64,000 nucleotides of DNA from Pandoraea cepalis (GTDB lineage Bacteria > Pseudomonadota > Gammaproteobacteria > Burkholderiales > Burkholderiaceae): positions 1 to 64,000 of the forward strand of contig NZ_CABPSL010000013.1 of the NCBI RefSeq assembly GCF_902459665.1. The letters are read 5' to 3'. Made by a program: the position numbers and the translations under genes. Positions 27,781-38,300 of this stretch are shown piece after piece. The notes beneath the pieces were generated by a model that worked only from the letters and a program-made list of their open reading frames with translations, did not search any database and was not told the origin of the DNA. How positions within the stretch are numbered: the stretch's first letter is position 1; every line of letters starts with the position of its first letter.

Positions 27781-28029
27781 TCCGCAAGCGAATTGCGCAG
27801 ATGGCGTCGGATCTCGTCGCGACTTTGAAACGTTACCGCCCGCAGCGCAGCGAATGGTCGAACACCTGGTGGAACGGGCTCGCACCCAATCGTGACTACG
27901 CGACGGTATTTCCGGAGCGTCGCACAGTATTGACCGAGTCGAGCGGTATGGCGCACCGTATGATTTCAGTCATAGTCAGCGTGGCTTGCCGCCGGTAGAC
28001 TTCAAATGCACTTTCGATTGGAGTTATCC

Positions 28030-28578
28030 ATGAAACGCCCTTCAGTGTTGTTAGTTGGGGCCGCGACCGCCGCCCTGTTCGGTGGCGTCGTTTTCTCGTC
28101 GACCGCCTTCGCCGACCTCACCGCGCGCCAGGCGACGGTGGCGCAGCACGGGGCGGAGGTGATGCCGTTCTCCTTGGCCGCGACGACCCATGTCTTTACG
28201 AAAACGACCACGGGCGGCGTCCAGCAGGTTGTCACAAAGCATCGCGACCCGAAGCAGGTCGCGCTGATCCGCGAGCATATGACCGTCATCACGCGCCAAT
28301 TCGCGGCGGGCAACTTCGGGCCGCCCGAGACGATTCACGGCAACGACATGCCAGGTCTACAGGTGTTGCAGAGCGCCCCGCCGGGCGAACTTAAGGTCAG
28401 CTATCGCGACTTGCCGAATGGCGGTGAGATCGTCTATCGCGCGACCGAGCCGCGCGTGGTCGACGCGCTGCATGCATGGTTCGACGCACAGTTGTCCGAT
28501 CATGGTCATGACGCCATGGCGGGACACGATCCCGGCATGATGCATCATCATCCGATGAACGCTTCGACGGCGAAGTAA
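28030..28578 (+). CDS. exported protein of unknown function (His-rich C terminus)
   Basis: 182 residues from the ATG at 28030. A signal peptide ends at AFA near residue 28. Recognisable blocks: HGAEVMPFSLAATTHVFTKTTTGGVQQVV, REHMTVITRQFAAGNFGPPETIHGNDMPGL and YRDLPNGGEIVYR. The C terminus is His/Met rich (DHGHDAMAGHDPGMMHHH), suggestive of metal binding. I recall relatives that databases misname aspartate carbamoyltransferase; nothing here resembles that enzyme. It precedes a Crp/Fnr regulator by 18 bases, so the two may be co-transcribed. A broken copy of its 5' end lies at 30540. Confidence 0.75.
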   Translation: MKRPSVLLVGAATAALFGGVVFSSTAFADLTARQATVAQHGAEVMPFSLAATTHVFTKTTTGGVQQVVTKHRDPKQVALIREHMTVITRQFAAGNFGPPETIHGNDMPGLQVLQSAPPGELKVSYRDLPNGGEIVYRATEPRVVDALHAWFDAQLSDHGHDAMAGHDPGMMHHHPMNASTAK

Positions 28579-28596
28579 GTCGCGCACCTGTCCTGG

Positions 28597-29253
28597 ATGG
28601 CCATGACCGACGTCTCCGACACCTTCGCTACCAGATCGGCGTCGTGCCCGCCGACGTGGCCAGACGCGCTGTGCGAATCGGCCCGGCTGTGCCGATACGA
28701 GCCGAACACTTACGTGTTCAAGCGCGGACAGCGCGTCGAGTCGGTGTATCAAATTCAGACGGGGCAGGTGCTGTTGCGACGCGACGAAGCGCAAGGCGAA
28801 TCCATCACGTTGCAGACAGCGGGGCCTGGAGATTTCCTGGCCGAGGCGAGCCTCTTCAGCTCGCGTTATCACTGCGACGCGTTTAGCGGGAGTGCGAGCG
28901 AATTGCTGGCCTTTTCCGCGAAGACTTTGCTGGCATGTCTGCAGCACGATTCCGGGTTTGCGATCGACTGGATCCGGCTGCTATCGCAACAGCTTGTGCG
29001 CAGCCGAGCCCGTGCTGAGCGCCTGACGCTACGCTCGCCGCGCGAGCGCGTGCTGCATTGCCTGCGACTGGAGTGCGACGACCAAGGGCGGTTCAAACCG
29101 CCCGGAACGCTCATGCAATGGGCCGCCACCCTCGGCGTCGCCCACGAAACCCTTTATCGCACCCTCGCCCAACTGGAACACGACGGAACGATTGTGCGCG
29201 ACGGGTTCGAAATTCGAGAGGTCTCGCATCGGGGCGAGGGCTCGCTGAAATAG
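28597..29253 (+). CDS. Crp/Fnr-family transcriptional regulator
   Basis: 218 residues. N-terminal cyclic-nucleotide-binding-type beta-barrel (VFKRGQRVESVYQIQTGQVLLRR to GPGDFLAEASLF) and C-terminal helix-turn-helix (LRSPRERVLHCLRL to WAATLGVAHETLYRTLAQLEHDG). It lacks the N-terminal Cys cluster of FNR and the full cAMP-contact set of CRP, so its signal is unknown. It follows the exported His-rich protein by 18 bases and may regulate it. Confidence 0.85.
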   Translation: MAMTDVSDTFATRSASCPPTWPDALCESARLCRYEPNTYVFKRGQRVESVYQIQTGQVLLRRDEAQGESITLQTAGPGDFLAEASLFSSRYHCDAFSGSASELLAFSAKTLLACLQHDSGFAIDWIRLLSQQLVRSRARAERLTLRSPRERVLHCLRLECDDQGRFKPPGTLMQWAATLGVAHETLYRTLAQLEHDGTIVRDGFEIREVSHRGEGSLK

Positions 29254-29538
29254 GACGGCGCTGCGTGCCGCGCGTAGTGATCAGCAGCGGCGTCGTGTCA
29301 GTCCAAGCGCCGACTGCCACAAGTCGCGACGTCTGCACGGACACGGGTTACCCACCCCCTCGACCCGCCCGTACAAGGGCGAGGCAACGCGGGTGAAATT
29401 AAAACGTTAGCATCCAGTCGCGAATTTCCTATACTCGAACAGATTCACGGAGCGCTCAGCCCGTCACCCTGTGGGGTGTGACCGCCCATCCTCATCGGCA
29501 ACGCCGTCTGCACGGTACTTCGCGACAGGACTTTGGTC

Positions 29539-30537
29539 ATGGACGACATTTCTCCGCAAGCCTTCGTAGATGCCTTACTCGGATATCAGAAGACCGCAGC
29601 ATTGAAAGCCGCCGTCGCGCTCGATCTGTTCACCGCGATCGAGCATGAAAAAGGCGAACTTGAGCCGATAGCGAAACGCGTGCGGGCCTCCGAGCGCGGC
29701 GTTCGCATTTTGTGCGATTACCTGACCGTGCTGGGGCTGCTGCAGAAGCAGACAGGGCGGTATCTGTTGACGCCATCGACTGCGGCGTTCCTTACGACTT
29801 CATCGCCGGCTTGGATGGGAAGCGTTACTGATTTTCTTGCGGCCCCCGAAATGACGGCGCTGTGGCTGGAGGATCCGGTTGCGTTCGTTCGAAACGGCGG
29901 CTCCGTAGGGCTGGGCAACATGTCCCCTGACAACCCCGTCTGGGTGAAATTCGCGCGCGCGATGGTGCCCTTTGTGGCGCCAACCGCGCGGGCGGTGGCC
30001 GAGCACGTCGGCACATGGCCGGAAGCACCGAAGCGCGTGCTCGACATTGCCGCCGGGCACGGGGTCTTTGGCATTGCGATCGCTCGCGCCTTTCCTGCGA
30101 CGGAAGTCGTGGCGACCGACTGGAAAACGGTATTGGAAGTTGCGAAGGAGAACGCCGCGACGGCCGGCGTAAGCGCGCGCTATCAGACGATCGAGGGCAG
30201 CGCGTTTGACGTCGAATGGGGAAAGGACTTCGATCTTGTTGTGCTCTCGAATTTCCTGCACCACTTCGATCAGGCCACCTGCGTGGGACTGCTCTCTAAA
30301 GTTCGCAACAGCCTCAGTGCCGGCGGGCGAGTGCTCGCGGTGGAATTCGTTCCTGACGACGATCGTGTGTCGCCGCCCTTCGCCTCGGCATTCTCGTTCA
30401 TGATGCTTGGATCGACACCGCGAGGCGATGCATACACCGCGCGTGAGCTCGAGGAGATGGGCCGCGAAGCCGGCTTTTCAAAGATAAGTGTCGCGCCCCT
30501 CCCACCGTCGCCCGAGACCCTCGTCGTATTCGAGTAA
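29539..30537 (+). CDS. SAM-dependent O-methyltransferase (acetylserotonin-OMT-like)
   Basis: 332 residues from the ATG at 29539 (a TTG two codons upstream is less likely). N-terminal dimerisation helices with a winged helix (ALDLFTAIEHEKGELEPIAKRV, RILCDYLTVLGLL), then a Rossmann SAM domain with motif I VLDIAAGHGVFGIAIAR near 168-184 and FLHHFDQATC near 240. This is the plant-type O-methyltransferase/MmcR layout used in small-molecule biosynthesis or detoxification. It stands alone, so the substrate cannot be inferred. The 285 bases upstream hold no gene. Confidence 0.87.
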   Translation: MDDISPQAFVDALLGYQKTAALKAAVALDLFTAIEHEKGELEPIAKRVRASERGVRILCDYLTVLGLLQKQTGRYLLTPSTAAFLTTSSPAWMGSVTDFLAAPEMTALWLEDPVAFVRNGGSVGLGNMSPDNPVWVKFARAMVPFVAPTARAVAEHVGTWPEAPKRVLDIAAGHGVFGIAIARAFPATEVVATDWKTVLEVAKENAATAGVSARYQTIEGSAFDVEWGKDFDLVVLSNFLHHFDQATCVGLLSKVRNSLSAGGRVLAVEFVPDDDRVSPPFASAFSFMMLGSTPRGDAYTARELEEMGREAGFSKISVAPLPPSPETLVVFE

Positions 30538-30539
30538 TC

Positions 30540-30650
30540 GGCGCATCGGCCGCCTTTGCCGACGTCACCGCTCGCCAGGCGGCGGCGCAACACGGGGCCG
30601 AGGCGAGGCCGTTCTCACTGGCGTCGTCCGGCAGAAGATCCGCGCGACGG
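30540..30650 (+). pseudogene. remnant of a second copy of the exported-protein gene found at 28030
   Basis: Starting at base 30540 the plus frame reads GASAAFADVTARQAAAQHGAEARPFSLAS and stops after a few more codons. This closely matches the signal-peptide end and first mature residues of the protein encoded at 28030 (AFADLTARQATVAQHGAEVMPFSLAA), with a one-residue deletion. The rest of the gene is missing and the cupredoxin gene follows on the other strand. It is a decayed duplicate. Confidence 0.7.
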
Positions 30651-30670
30651 TAATCGACCGGCAACGGCCC

Positions 30671-31003
30671 CTACTCGACCCGCAACGTGCCCTTCATCGT
30701 TGGGTGAAATCGACAGAAGTAGGGAAATTTTCCCTTCTTCGTCGGCTTGAACTGCCACGACTCACCGGGCGCGATGCCCTTAGAGTCGAAGTCCCCGGTT
30801 TGCGCGGTCACCGTATGGGGGAAAGGGTCGCGGTTGACCCACACGACCGTCTCGCCCACCTTGACGGTCAGAGTCGGCGGTGAGTATTGCATGCTGTCTA
30901 TCGTGACCGTGTGGACCGCCGGCTCGGCGCAAACAGTCTGCGCCGAGCCCACCGCCATCCCCAGGCTCAATGCCATCAGCAACGCGATCGATGGGCGTCG
31001 CAT
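30671..31003 (-). CDS. plastocyanin/azurin-like cupredoxin
   Basis: 110 residues with a signal peptide (cleavage near VCA, about residue 26). A single cupredoxin domain with the type 1 copper ligands H63 (PFPHTV), C97 (YFCRF), H100 and M103 (HPTMKG). Probably a periplasmic electron carrier or copper-binding protein. It is the last gene of a minus-strand run after the DUF4142 gene and an ECF sigma gene; the three are likely one unit. Confidence 0.9.
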   Translation of the reverse strand: MRRPSIALLMALSLGMAVGSAQTVCAEPAVHTVTIDSMQYSPPTLTVKVGETVVWVNRDPFPHTVTAQTGDFDSKGIAPGESWQFKPTKKGKFPYFCRFHPTMKGTLRVE

Positions 31004-31006
31004 GGT

Positions 31007-31543
31007 CTAGTAATAGGACTTGTTGGCCAGTTCGCTTTGGATATGTTTCGCGTGGTCCAAATGCGCGACGAAGGCCGGCCGCACCTTGACCAACAGCGCC
31101 TTCAACTCGTCGTTCTTGGCGCTCGGAATCAGGGTTTTGTCCATCACGTCGATCACCGCCTCGTGATAGGCAACTTCGTGGTCGATATACGCGTGATCGA
31201 ATTTCGCCCCCTTGAGTGCCTTCAGCGACTGGATGTTCGTGTCGCCGCCGGTCTTCAGGCTTTGACTGGTGGGGTTGTCTTCAGGCGTGACTTTCAGCTT
31301 CTCGACCAGGGCAACGGCCGACTGGTTCACGCCGGTATGGTCGACGACCATCCGCTTGGCGAACGCTTTCACGTCTTTGCTTGCCGCCTTGGACTCGGCG
31401 AGTTTGCCGGCGTCGATATCGACCTGATTCGCCGTGACGACGATGGATGCGATCTGGGCGTCGTTCGGTGCGGCCCCCTGCGCCATGGCAGCTTGCGCCG
31501 CACAGGCGAGCATGCCGGATAAGAGAATGCTTGCAATCTTCAT
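31007..31543 (-). CDS. exported DUF4142-domain protein
   Basis: 178 residues; signal peptide ending near AAMA. The mature part is a ferritin-like helical bundle of the DUF4142 type: helix blocks DAQIASIVVTANQVDIDAGKLA, KDVKAFAKRMVVDHTGVN and DHAYIDHEVAYHEAVIDVMDKTL, with conserved His and Asp that could bind metal. It ends three bases before the cupredoxin gene begins. The pair probably answers to the sigma factor encoded just upstream. Confidence 0.87.
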   Translation of the reverse strand: MKIASILLSGMLACAAQAAMAQGAAPNDAQIASIVVTANQVDIDAGKLAESKAASKDVKAFAKRMVVDHTGVNQSAVALVEKLKVTPEDNPTSQSLKTGGDTNIQSLKALKGAKFDHAYIDHEVAYHEAVIDVMDKTLIPSAKNDELKALLVKVRPAFVAHLDHAKHIQSELANKSYY

Positions 31544-31593
31544 GATATGGAACCTCCGTGTGCTACTCCCAGAAAAGTCCCCAGCGAACCCGG

Positions 31594-32298
31594 TCAGTGC
31601 GATCGGACCATTCCGCGCAGGCGGAGAGCGCCGAGAACGTGATGAACCACCGCGTCACAATCCGCCCCTGCGAAACTGAAAGTACTTTGCAGGTAGGGTT
31701 TCACTTGTTCGGCCAGTGACTGACGCAGCATCGTGCGAGCCCGGAGAAACCGTGTCTTCACGACGTCGTCGCTGACATCCAGGCAGTAGGCCGTCTCGGC
31801 GACGCTCATGTCCTCGACCGCGCGCAGGATGAACACGCACCGGTAAATCGCGGGCAGATTTTCGACCGCCGCCTGCAGGATGTCGCGCACTTGGCTGCGC
31901 TCGGCCATGACGTCGGGCGAGTCCCCGCTGGAGGTGCGCAAAGCCATGCTGTTCTCCTGTGAATCGTCGCCGGGCGGATCGTCGTAGTCGAGCGCCAGTT
32001 CCCTCCGAGCCATCCGGCCTTGCTTGCGCTGCGCCGTCAGCGCGACGTTGATCGTGATTCGCGCCAGCCAGGTGCTCAATGCGGCCTCACCGCGAAACGA
32101 CTCGAGACGGGTGAACGCGTGCAGGTAAGCCTCCTGTACGACGTCCCGGGCCTCATCGTCGCTCGACACCACGCCGCGCGCCGTGCGAAACAACAAGCGG
32201 TTGTTGCGCCGCATGATGGCTTCAAAGGCGCTGGCGTCGCCGGCGCGAGCGCTTTCGACGAGATCCGCGTCCGTTCGGGCATCAATGGCCGGTGGCAT
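31594..32298 (-). CDS. ECF-type RNA polymerase sigma factor
   Basis: 234 residues from the ATG at 32298 with GGAG eight bases upstream. Region 2 is clear (AFEAIMRRNNRLLFRTARGVVSSDDEARDVVQEAYLHAF and the STWLARI helix), followed by an acidic linker and region 4 (LPAIYRCVFILRAVEDMSVAETAYCLDVSDDVVKTRFLRARTMLR). A C-terminal extension of about 45 residues ends in VHHVLGALRLRG. No anti-sigma gene is next to it; a DUF4142 protein and a cupredoxin follow and are its likely targets or partners. Confidence 0.9.
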   Translation of the reverse strand: MPPAIDARTDADLVESARAGDASAFEAIMRRNNRLLFRTARGVVSSDDEARDVVQEAYLHAFTRLESFRGEAALSTWLARITINVALTAQRKQGRMARRELALDYDDPPGDDSQENSMALRTSSGDSPDVMAERSQVRDILQAAVENLPAIYRCVFILRAVEDMSVAETAYCLDVSDDVVKTRFLRARTMLRQSLAEQVKPYLQSTFSFAGADCDAVVHHVLGALRLRGMVRSH

Positions 32299-32457
32299 AG
32301 GCAGACTCCGTTTGGGACGCGGTTGACGATGATGTTCGTGTTCGCCTATTAGACGCGCGCCACGGCGAAAAGGTGACAAAGAAAGCGGCGGGGGCGGGGG
32401 AGGTCTTCGCCTGTCCCTCTGCTGCTACTGAAACGCTCGCTTACGCAGCACAGGAAA

Positions 32458-32485
32458 GTCTTATATAAGACATAAGACATAAGAC
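32458..32485. promoter_or_regulatory. palindromic operator upstream of acnB
   Basis: GTCTTATATAAGAC at 32458-32471 is a perfect 14-base palindrome. Two further ATAAGAC half-sites follow head to tail at 32472-32478 and 32479-32485, with a related GATCTTATC at 32490-32498. The group lies about 110-140 bases before the acnB start, a good place for a repressor. The regulator is not encoded nearby. Confidence 0.65.
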
Positions 32486-32594
32486 GTTTGATCTTATCGG
32501 ACATAAGGACTAAAATCGCGGGAAACGCAGTCTTGGATAACGCCCTGGAGGGCTGAACCCCTCCCCCCGAAACGAATTGCCAGCAGGTCTTCTC

Positions 32595-35180
32595 ATGCTC
32601 GAAAACTATCGTGTTCACGTGGCCGCCCGCGCCGCGCTTGGTATTCCGCCCCTGCCGCTGACGGCACAGCAGACCGCTGAACTGGTCGAGCTGCTGACCA
32701 ATCCGCCGGCGGGTGAAGCGGAAACGCTGCTCGACCTCATCACGAACCGCGTGCCCGCCGGGGTGGACGAAGCCGCGCGCGTGAAGGCCGGTTTTCTCGC
32801 CGCCGTCGCCAAGGGTGAGACCGCCTGCTCGCTCATCTCGCGCGCCCGTGCGACCGAACTGCTCGGCACCATGCTGGGCGGCTACAACATCCAGCCGCTC
32901 ATCGAGCTGCTGTCCGACGCCGAAGTCGGCACCGTGGCTGCCGACGCCCTCAAGAAAACGCTCCTGATGTTCGATCAGTTCCACGATGTCAAGGAATTGG
33001 CCGACAAGGGCAACGCCAACGCCCGCGCGGTGCTGCAAAGCTGGGCCGACGCCGAATGGTTCACGAGCCGTCCGGAAGTGCCGCAGAGCCTGACCATCAC
33101 CGTATTCAAGGTGACGGGCGAAACCAACACCGACGACCTGTCGCCGGCACCGGACGCCACCACCCGCCCGGATATTCCGATGCACGCGCTGGCGATGCTC
33201 AAGAACGCGCGCCCCGGCATCACCCCGGAAGAAGACGGCAAGCGCGGCCCGATCAAGTTCATCGAGTCGCTCAAGGAAAAGGGCCATCTCGTCGCCTATG
33301 TGGGTGACGTGGTCGGCACCGGCTCCTCGCGCAAGTCGGCCACCAACTCGGTGCTGTGGTTCACGGGCGAAGACATCCCCTTCATCCCGAACAAGCGCTT
33401 CGGCGGCGTGTGTCTGGGCAGCAAGATCGCCCCGATCTTCTACAACACGATGGAAGACGCCGGCGCGCTGCCGATCGAACTCGACGTGTCGAAGATGGAA
33501 ATGGGCGATGTGGTCGAACTGCGCCCGTACGAAGGCAAGGCCCTCAAGAACGGGGAAGTGATCGCCGAATTCCAGGTCAAGTCCGACGTGCTGTTCGACG
33601 AAGTGCGTGCCGGCGGCCGTATTCCGCTGATCATCGGCCGCGGCCTCACGGCCAAGGCGCGCGAAGCGCTGGGCCTGCCCGCGTCGACCCTGTTCCGTCT
33701 GCCGCAGCAACCGGTCGACAACGGCCGCGGCTTCTCGCTGGCGCAAAAGATGGTCGGCCGCGCCTGCGGTCTGCCCGAAGGCCAGGGGATCCGCCCGGGC
33801 ACGTACTGCGAACCGAAGATGACCTCGGTCGGCTCGCAGGACACCACCGGTCCGATGACCCGTGACGAACTCAAGGATCTGGCCTGCCTCGGCTTCTCGG
33901 CCGATCTCGTCATGCAATCGTTCTGCCACACCGCCGCCTATCCGAAGCCGGTGGACGTCAAGACGCACCAGACCCTGCCGAACTTCATCAGCACGCGCGG
34001 CGGCATTGCGCTGCGTCCGGGCGACGGCGTGATCCACTCGTGGCTCAACCGCATGCTGCTGCCGGACACCGTCGGTACCGGCGGCGACTCGCATACGCGC
34101 TTCCCGATCGGCATCAGCTTCCCGGCAGGCTCGGGTTTGGTCGCCTTCGCCGCGGCCACCGGCACGATGCCGCTGGACATGCCGGAATCGGTGCTCGTGC
34201 GCTTCAAGGGCAAGATGCAGCCGGGCGTCACGCTGCGCGATCTCGTTAACGCGATTCCGCTGTACGCCATCAAGCAAGGCATGCTGACGGTCGCCAAGCA
34301 GGGCAAGAAGAACATCTTCTCCGGCCGTGTGCTCGAAATCGAAGGCCTGCCCGATCTGAAGGTCGAGCAAGCGTTCGAACTCTCGGATGCCTCCGCCGAA
34401 CGTTCGGCCGCCGGTTGCACGGTGCACCTGAACAAGGAACCGATCATCGAGTACCTCAACAGCAACGTCACGCTGCTGAAGTGGATGATTGCGCAGGGCT
34501 ACCAGGATCCGCGCAGCCTGCAACGCCGCATCGCGGCCATGGAGCAGTGGCTGGCCGATCCGCAACTGCTGTCGCCGGACGCGGATGCCGAGTACGCCGC
34601 GGTCATCGAGATCGATCTGGCCGACATCCACGAACCGATCGTGGCCTGCCCGAATGATCCGGACGACGTGAAGACCTTGTCGGACGTAGCCGGTGCGAAG
34701 ATCGACGAAGTGTTCATCGGGTCGTGCATGACCAACATTGGTCACTTCCGCGCGGCATCGAAGCTGCTCGAAGGCAAGCGCGACATTCCGGTCAAGCTGT
34801 GGGTGGCCCCGCCGACGAAGATGGACCAGAAGCAGTTGACCGAAGAAGGTCACTACGGCGTGTTCGGTACGGCGGGTGCGCGTACGGAAATGCCGGGCTG
34901 TTCGCTATGCATGGGTAACCAGGCACAGGTGCGCGAAGGTGCAACGGTCATGTCGACGTCGACCCGCAACTTCCCGAACCGTCTGGGCAAGAACACGAAC
35001 GTGTATCTCGGCTCGGCGGAACTGGCGGCGATCTGCTCGCGTCTGGGCAAGATTCCGAGCAAGGAAGAGTACATGGCCGACATGGGCGTGCTCGCCACCG
35101 ACGGCGACAAGATCTACAAGTACATGAACTTCGACCAAATCGAAGACTTCAAGGAAGTCGCCGACACAGTGCAGATGTAA
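32595..35180 (+). CDS. acnB: aconitate hydratase B / 2-methylisocitrate dehydratase
   Basis: 861 residues, the usual AcnB length. The HEAT-like N-terminal domain ([21 protein letters not shown]), the swivel domain ([38 protein letters not shown]) and the catalytic domains are in AcnB order. The 4Fe-4S ligands are C711 ([11 protein letters not shown]), C769 and C772 (GCSLCMGN). It isomerises citrate to isocitrate in the TCA cycle and can dehydrate 2-methylisocitrate. Start at 32595 follows family alignment. Monocistronic, with a palindromic operator upstream and a strong terminator downstream. Confidence 0.98.
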   Translation: MLENYRVHVAARAALGIPPLPLTAQQTAELVELLTNPPAGEAETLLDLITNRVPAGVDEAARVKAGFLAAVAKGETACSLISRARATELLGTMLGGYNIQPLIELLSDAEVGTVAADALKKTLLMFDQFHDVKELADKGNANARAVLQSWADAEWFTSRPEVPQSLTITVFKVTGETNTDDLSPAPDATTRPDIPMHALAMLKNARPGITPEEDGKRGPIKFIESLKEKGHLVAYVGDVVGTGSSRKSATNSVLWFTGEDIPFIPNKRFGGVCLGSKIAPIFYNTMEDAGALPIELDVSKMEMGDVVELRPYEGKALKNGEVIAEFQVKSDVLFDEVRAGGRIPLIIGRGLTAKAREALGLPASTLFRLPQQPVDNGRGFSLAQKMVGRACGLPEGQGIRPGTYCEPKMTSVGSQDTTGPMTRDELKDLACLGFSADLVMQSFCHTAAYPKPVDVKTHQTLPNFISTRGGIALRPGDGVIHSWLNRMLLPDTVGTGGDSHTRFPIGISFPAGSGLVAFAAATGTMPLDMPESVLVRFKGKMQPGVTLRDLVNAIPLYAIKQGMLTVAKQGKKNIFSGRVLEIEGLPDLKVEQAFELSDASAERSAAGCTVHLNKEPIIEYLNSNVTLLKWMIAQGYQDPRSLQRRIAAMEQWLADPQLLSPDADAEYAAVIEIDLADIHEPIVACPNDPDDVKTLSDVAGAKIDEVFIGSCMTNIGHFRAASKLLEGKRDIPVKLWVAPPTKMDQKQLTEEGHYGVFGTAGARTEMPGCSLCMGNQAQVREGATVMSTSTRNFPNRLGKNTNVYLGSAELAAICSRLGKIPSKEEYMADMGVLATDGDKIYKYMNFDQIEDFKEVADTVQM

Positions 35181-35234
35181 GTTTGATGGCGCGTTACGGT
35201 ACGTTGGTTGGGCCGTAATGCGGGAAGCACAGTG

Positions 35235-35274
35235 AAATGGCGCCGCGAACCTTCAGTTCGCGGCGCCATTTTTT
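35235..35274 (+). terminator. intrinsic terminator of acnB
   Basis: A 16-base perfect stem (35235-35250 with 35256-35271), loop CTTCA, then a T run to 35274. It lies 55 bases after the acnB stop. Confidence 0.92.
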
Positions 35275-35379
35275 ATACTCATCGGTGCGGATGAACCGGC
35301 GGCATTCACCAGCCCGCCGACCGGTTCATGGATGAAGCTGTCAGCGGACTAAGGTACGGGCAAAGGCTAATTCAGTGGA

Positions 35380-38300
35380 TCACCGCCCCCCGCGCATGTC
35401 GAACTCGGCCAACTCGTCGGAATCAAGCTGCGCGATGAGTCCGGTTTCCCATTCCAGATAGCGCCGCGCCGCCTCTCGGTTACCTTCGTGCCGGTCGTGC
35501 ACGAAGAACAGAAAGTCGATGCAGGCCTGATCCGACGGCTGATCCGGTGAGCTTTCGCAAGGCAGCCCGGCGGCAGCGCACGCAGCGAAGCCGCCCGTCA
35601 GCACCGACACACTCGAGACATCGCGACGCGCCAGCAATTCTGCCGCCGCTAGCGCAGCAACGGCATCATCGTCAGCAACGAGCACGACATCCGAGCGATC
35701 GGACGGTAACGCGAGCGTCGCGAGGCGCGGTCGAATCGACCAGATGGCGCCCGCCATGTGCGCGCGCCTGAACGCCATGCTCGAGCGGACATCAATCACG
35801 CAGACCTTCGCATCGTACCGACGCGCCGATAGCTCGCGCGCGTCAATGCCTGGCAGAGCCTGCGCTCGCCACCCGTCCGGGCGCGGCAGCGTCAGCCCGC
35901 TACGCAAGCCGGCCGTCAGCACGTAGGCGTCGTGGCCGAGTTGACGCAGCCAACTAGCGATGACGGGCGCCCGAACGCCGTCGTCGTCAAATACGATCAC
36001 CTTCGCGTGGCGCACACCGACGTAGCGGTCCGTTGCGTGCACCAGCTGCCCGCCTGGCACGTGGCGTGCGCCAGAAAGACTGCCAGCGGCGAATTCGTCA
36101 CCCGTCCGCACGTCGAAGAGAAACACGGAATGTTCGCCTTCCGCCTGCCATCGCACGACCGCGTCAGCATCGACGCTCGGCACCCCGAAGCGCTCCGCGA
36201 GCGCCGCGCTTGCAACTTGCGCCGCGGCAAGCGCGGCAGGCGACACAGTGTCCGAATAGCGCCGTTCGTCCCCATGTTCAAGCGCGTGGTCGGCCAAATA
36301 CCAACCCTGCGTTCCGTTCTCGAGCGCCAGAACGCGGTCCTTGGGCCAGCCCAGATTGATCAAGGTTTGGGCGCCCACAATGCTGCGCGTACGTCCGGCG
36401 CAGTGGACGACGAGGATCGCCTCGTTGCTGCCCGGCAAATCATTGACGCGAAGCGCCAATTCGCCGTTTGGCACGCAAATTGAACCGGGCACCGACATTT
36501 TTCGGTGTTCGTCAATGGGGCGTCCATCGAGCAGCAATACATTGCGCCCACTAGCACGCCAAGCGACGAGCTCGTCGGCGCCGACGCGCGGCGTGTCGTA
36601 TGCATGCTCGATCAGTTCCCCAAAGACCTTCGACGGAACGTTCACGCCGCTAAACACGTTCAGCCCGGCGTCTCGCCACGCATGCATGCCGTCGTTGAGA
36701 ACATGCACTTTCGTATATCCGAGCGCGGCCAGCCTCTGCGAGGCCCGCGCAGCGACCGGCGGCGCGCCGTCATCGCTGCTTTCACTGCCGCCGTCGAATA
36801 CGACGACCCTGACATCTTTTCGTGGCGCAAGCCGTTCGGCATCGATTTCTAGCCGGCTGTACGGTAGCGACACCGCGAAGAGCGGGTGTCCTTCGCCATA
36901 CTGACCATGTTCGCGAACGTCGAAGAGTGCGATTTCGTCGCCGTCGTGCAGCCATCGCTTCAGCGTGGGCGCGTCGATCGATCTTCCACCCAACCCGAAA
37001 GAATGGCCGTCTGCGGCTACTTGCGCAAGCAGATGCTTCTCCCAATCGAGATACGCGCGCATCGCGTCAGCATTACCTTGGCGACGATCATTCGCCCAAT
37101 ACAGCACGTCTACACGCGCGTCTTGCGACAATGCGCTTTCGGGAGACGCCTCGATTGGAAGCCCTTGCTCGCGCCAAGCGCGCAGCCCGCCGGCCACAAC
37201 GGCGATCGCTACGTCTTCACCAGCGATTTCGGCCAGATCGAGCGCGGCCAGATGGGCAGTAGCCGCATCGCTCGAAAAAAGCACGAGCGACCGGCCATCT
37301 CGAACATGCGCCTTGATCTTCTCCAGGCGCGCTCGATTCGCCCACACCGCGCCGGGCGGATGTGCCGCGAGATAGTCCGCACTCGAATCGAACGAAACGG
37401 CGAGTGCGCCGGATCGAATTCGCTCCATCGCATCGGCTGGCGCAATTTCGCAGGCACCCCGAACGCCGGCGCTCCATTCGCGCTCGACTCGCGCCGCTCG
37501 ATCTGCCGCGTCGGCGCCGACGGCATAGCCGTTAACCTGAGCTGCGTCCGACGACGGCGCATCTATGCCGAACGCGTCCGTCAGCACGTAGACGTCCCAG
37601 CCCATATGCTTAAGCCAGTGCGCAGTCATCGTCGCACGCGCATTGTCCGAATCGATCAGCACGACACGTGCATTCAAAGTGCCGACCCATTGATCGGTCG
37701 CCTGAATCAACTGCCCACCCGGCGCCGACCTCGTACCGGGGAGGTGGCCGCATGCAAATTCCTGGGGTGTACGGACGTCGAACGCGTACGTCGTGCGACG
37801 CGCCTGCTGTGCTTCGGACATCCAGTCGTCGAACGTCGAGCGATCAATGCGTGCGATGCCGAAGCGGCGAGCGACACCCGCCGCGCGCTCGGCTGCGCGT
37901 GCACCACCCACCGCGCTCACCGAAGGAAAGCGGCGGTGCATGCCTACCTCCAGCTCGAAGCCCGCGAGGCGCCAACCGTGGTTGCCATCCGCAAGCGCAA
38001 CGACACGATTTGGCACGCCGGAATTGATCAGCGTCTGAGCGCCGACGATGCCACGCGTGCGTCCGCCACACGCAACGACAACCAGCGTATCAGGCGACGA
38101 CACGAGATCGTCGAATCGATAGACCAATTCCCCACCCGGGCAAGATACGGCGGACGGCACATGCCGGGCGGCGTGCTCCGCTTCCGTGCGCGGGTCAAGC
38201 ACGATCACCTCGGCATTGGCATCCAACAATTCCGCCAACTGACCTGCATCGATCGAAGGCGTGCCGAAAGTATGCTCAACCCACTCGCCAAAGGCCTTGC

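Noticed and set aside
28030-28578. Aspartate carbamoyltransferase
   Set aside because: I recall this name on related entries, but the protein is short, exported and has none of the carbamoyl-phosphate-binding motifs.
32349-34853. 834-codon open frame antisense to acnB
   Set aside because: Arg/His/Gly-rich, no domain, entirely opposite a certain acnB gene; long antisense frames are expected from GC-rich third-position bias.
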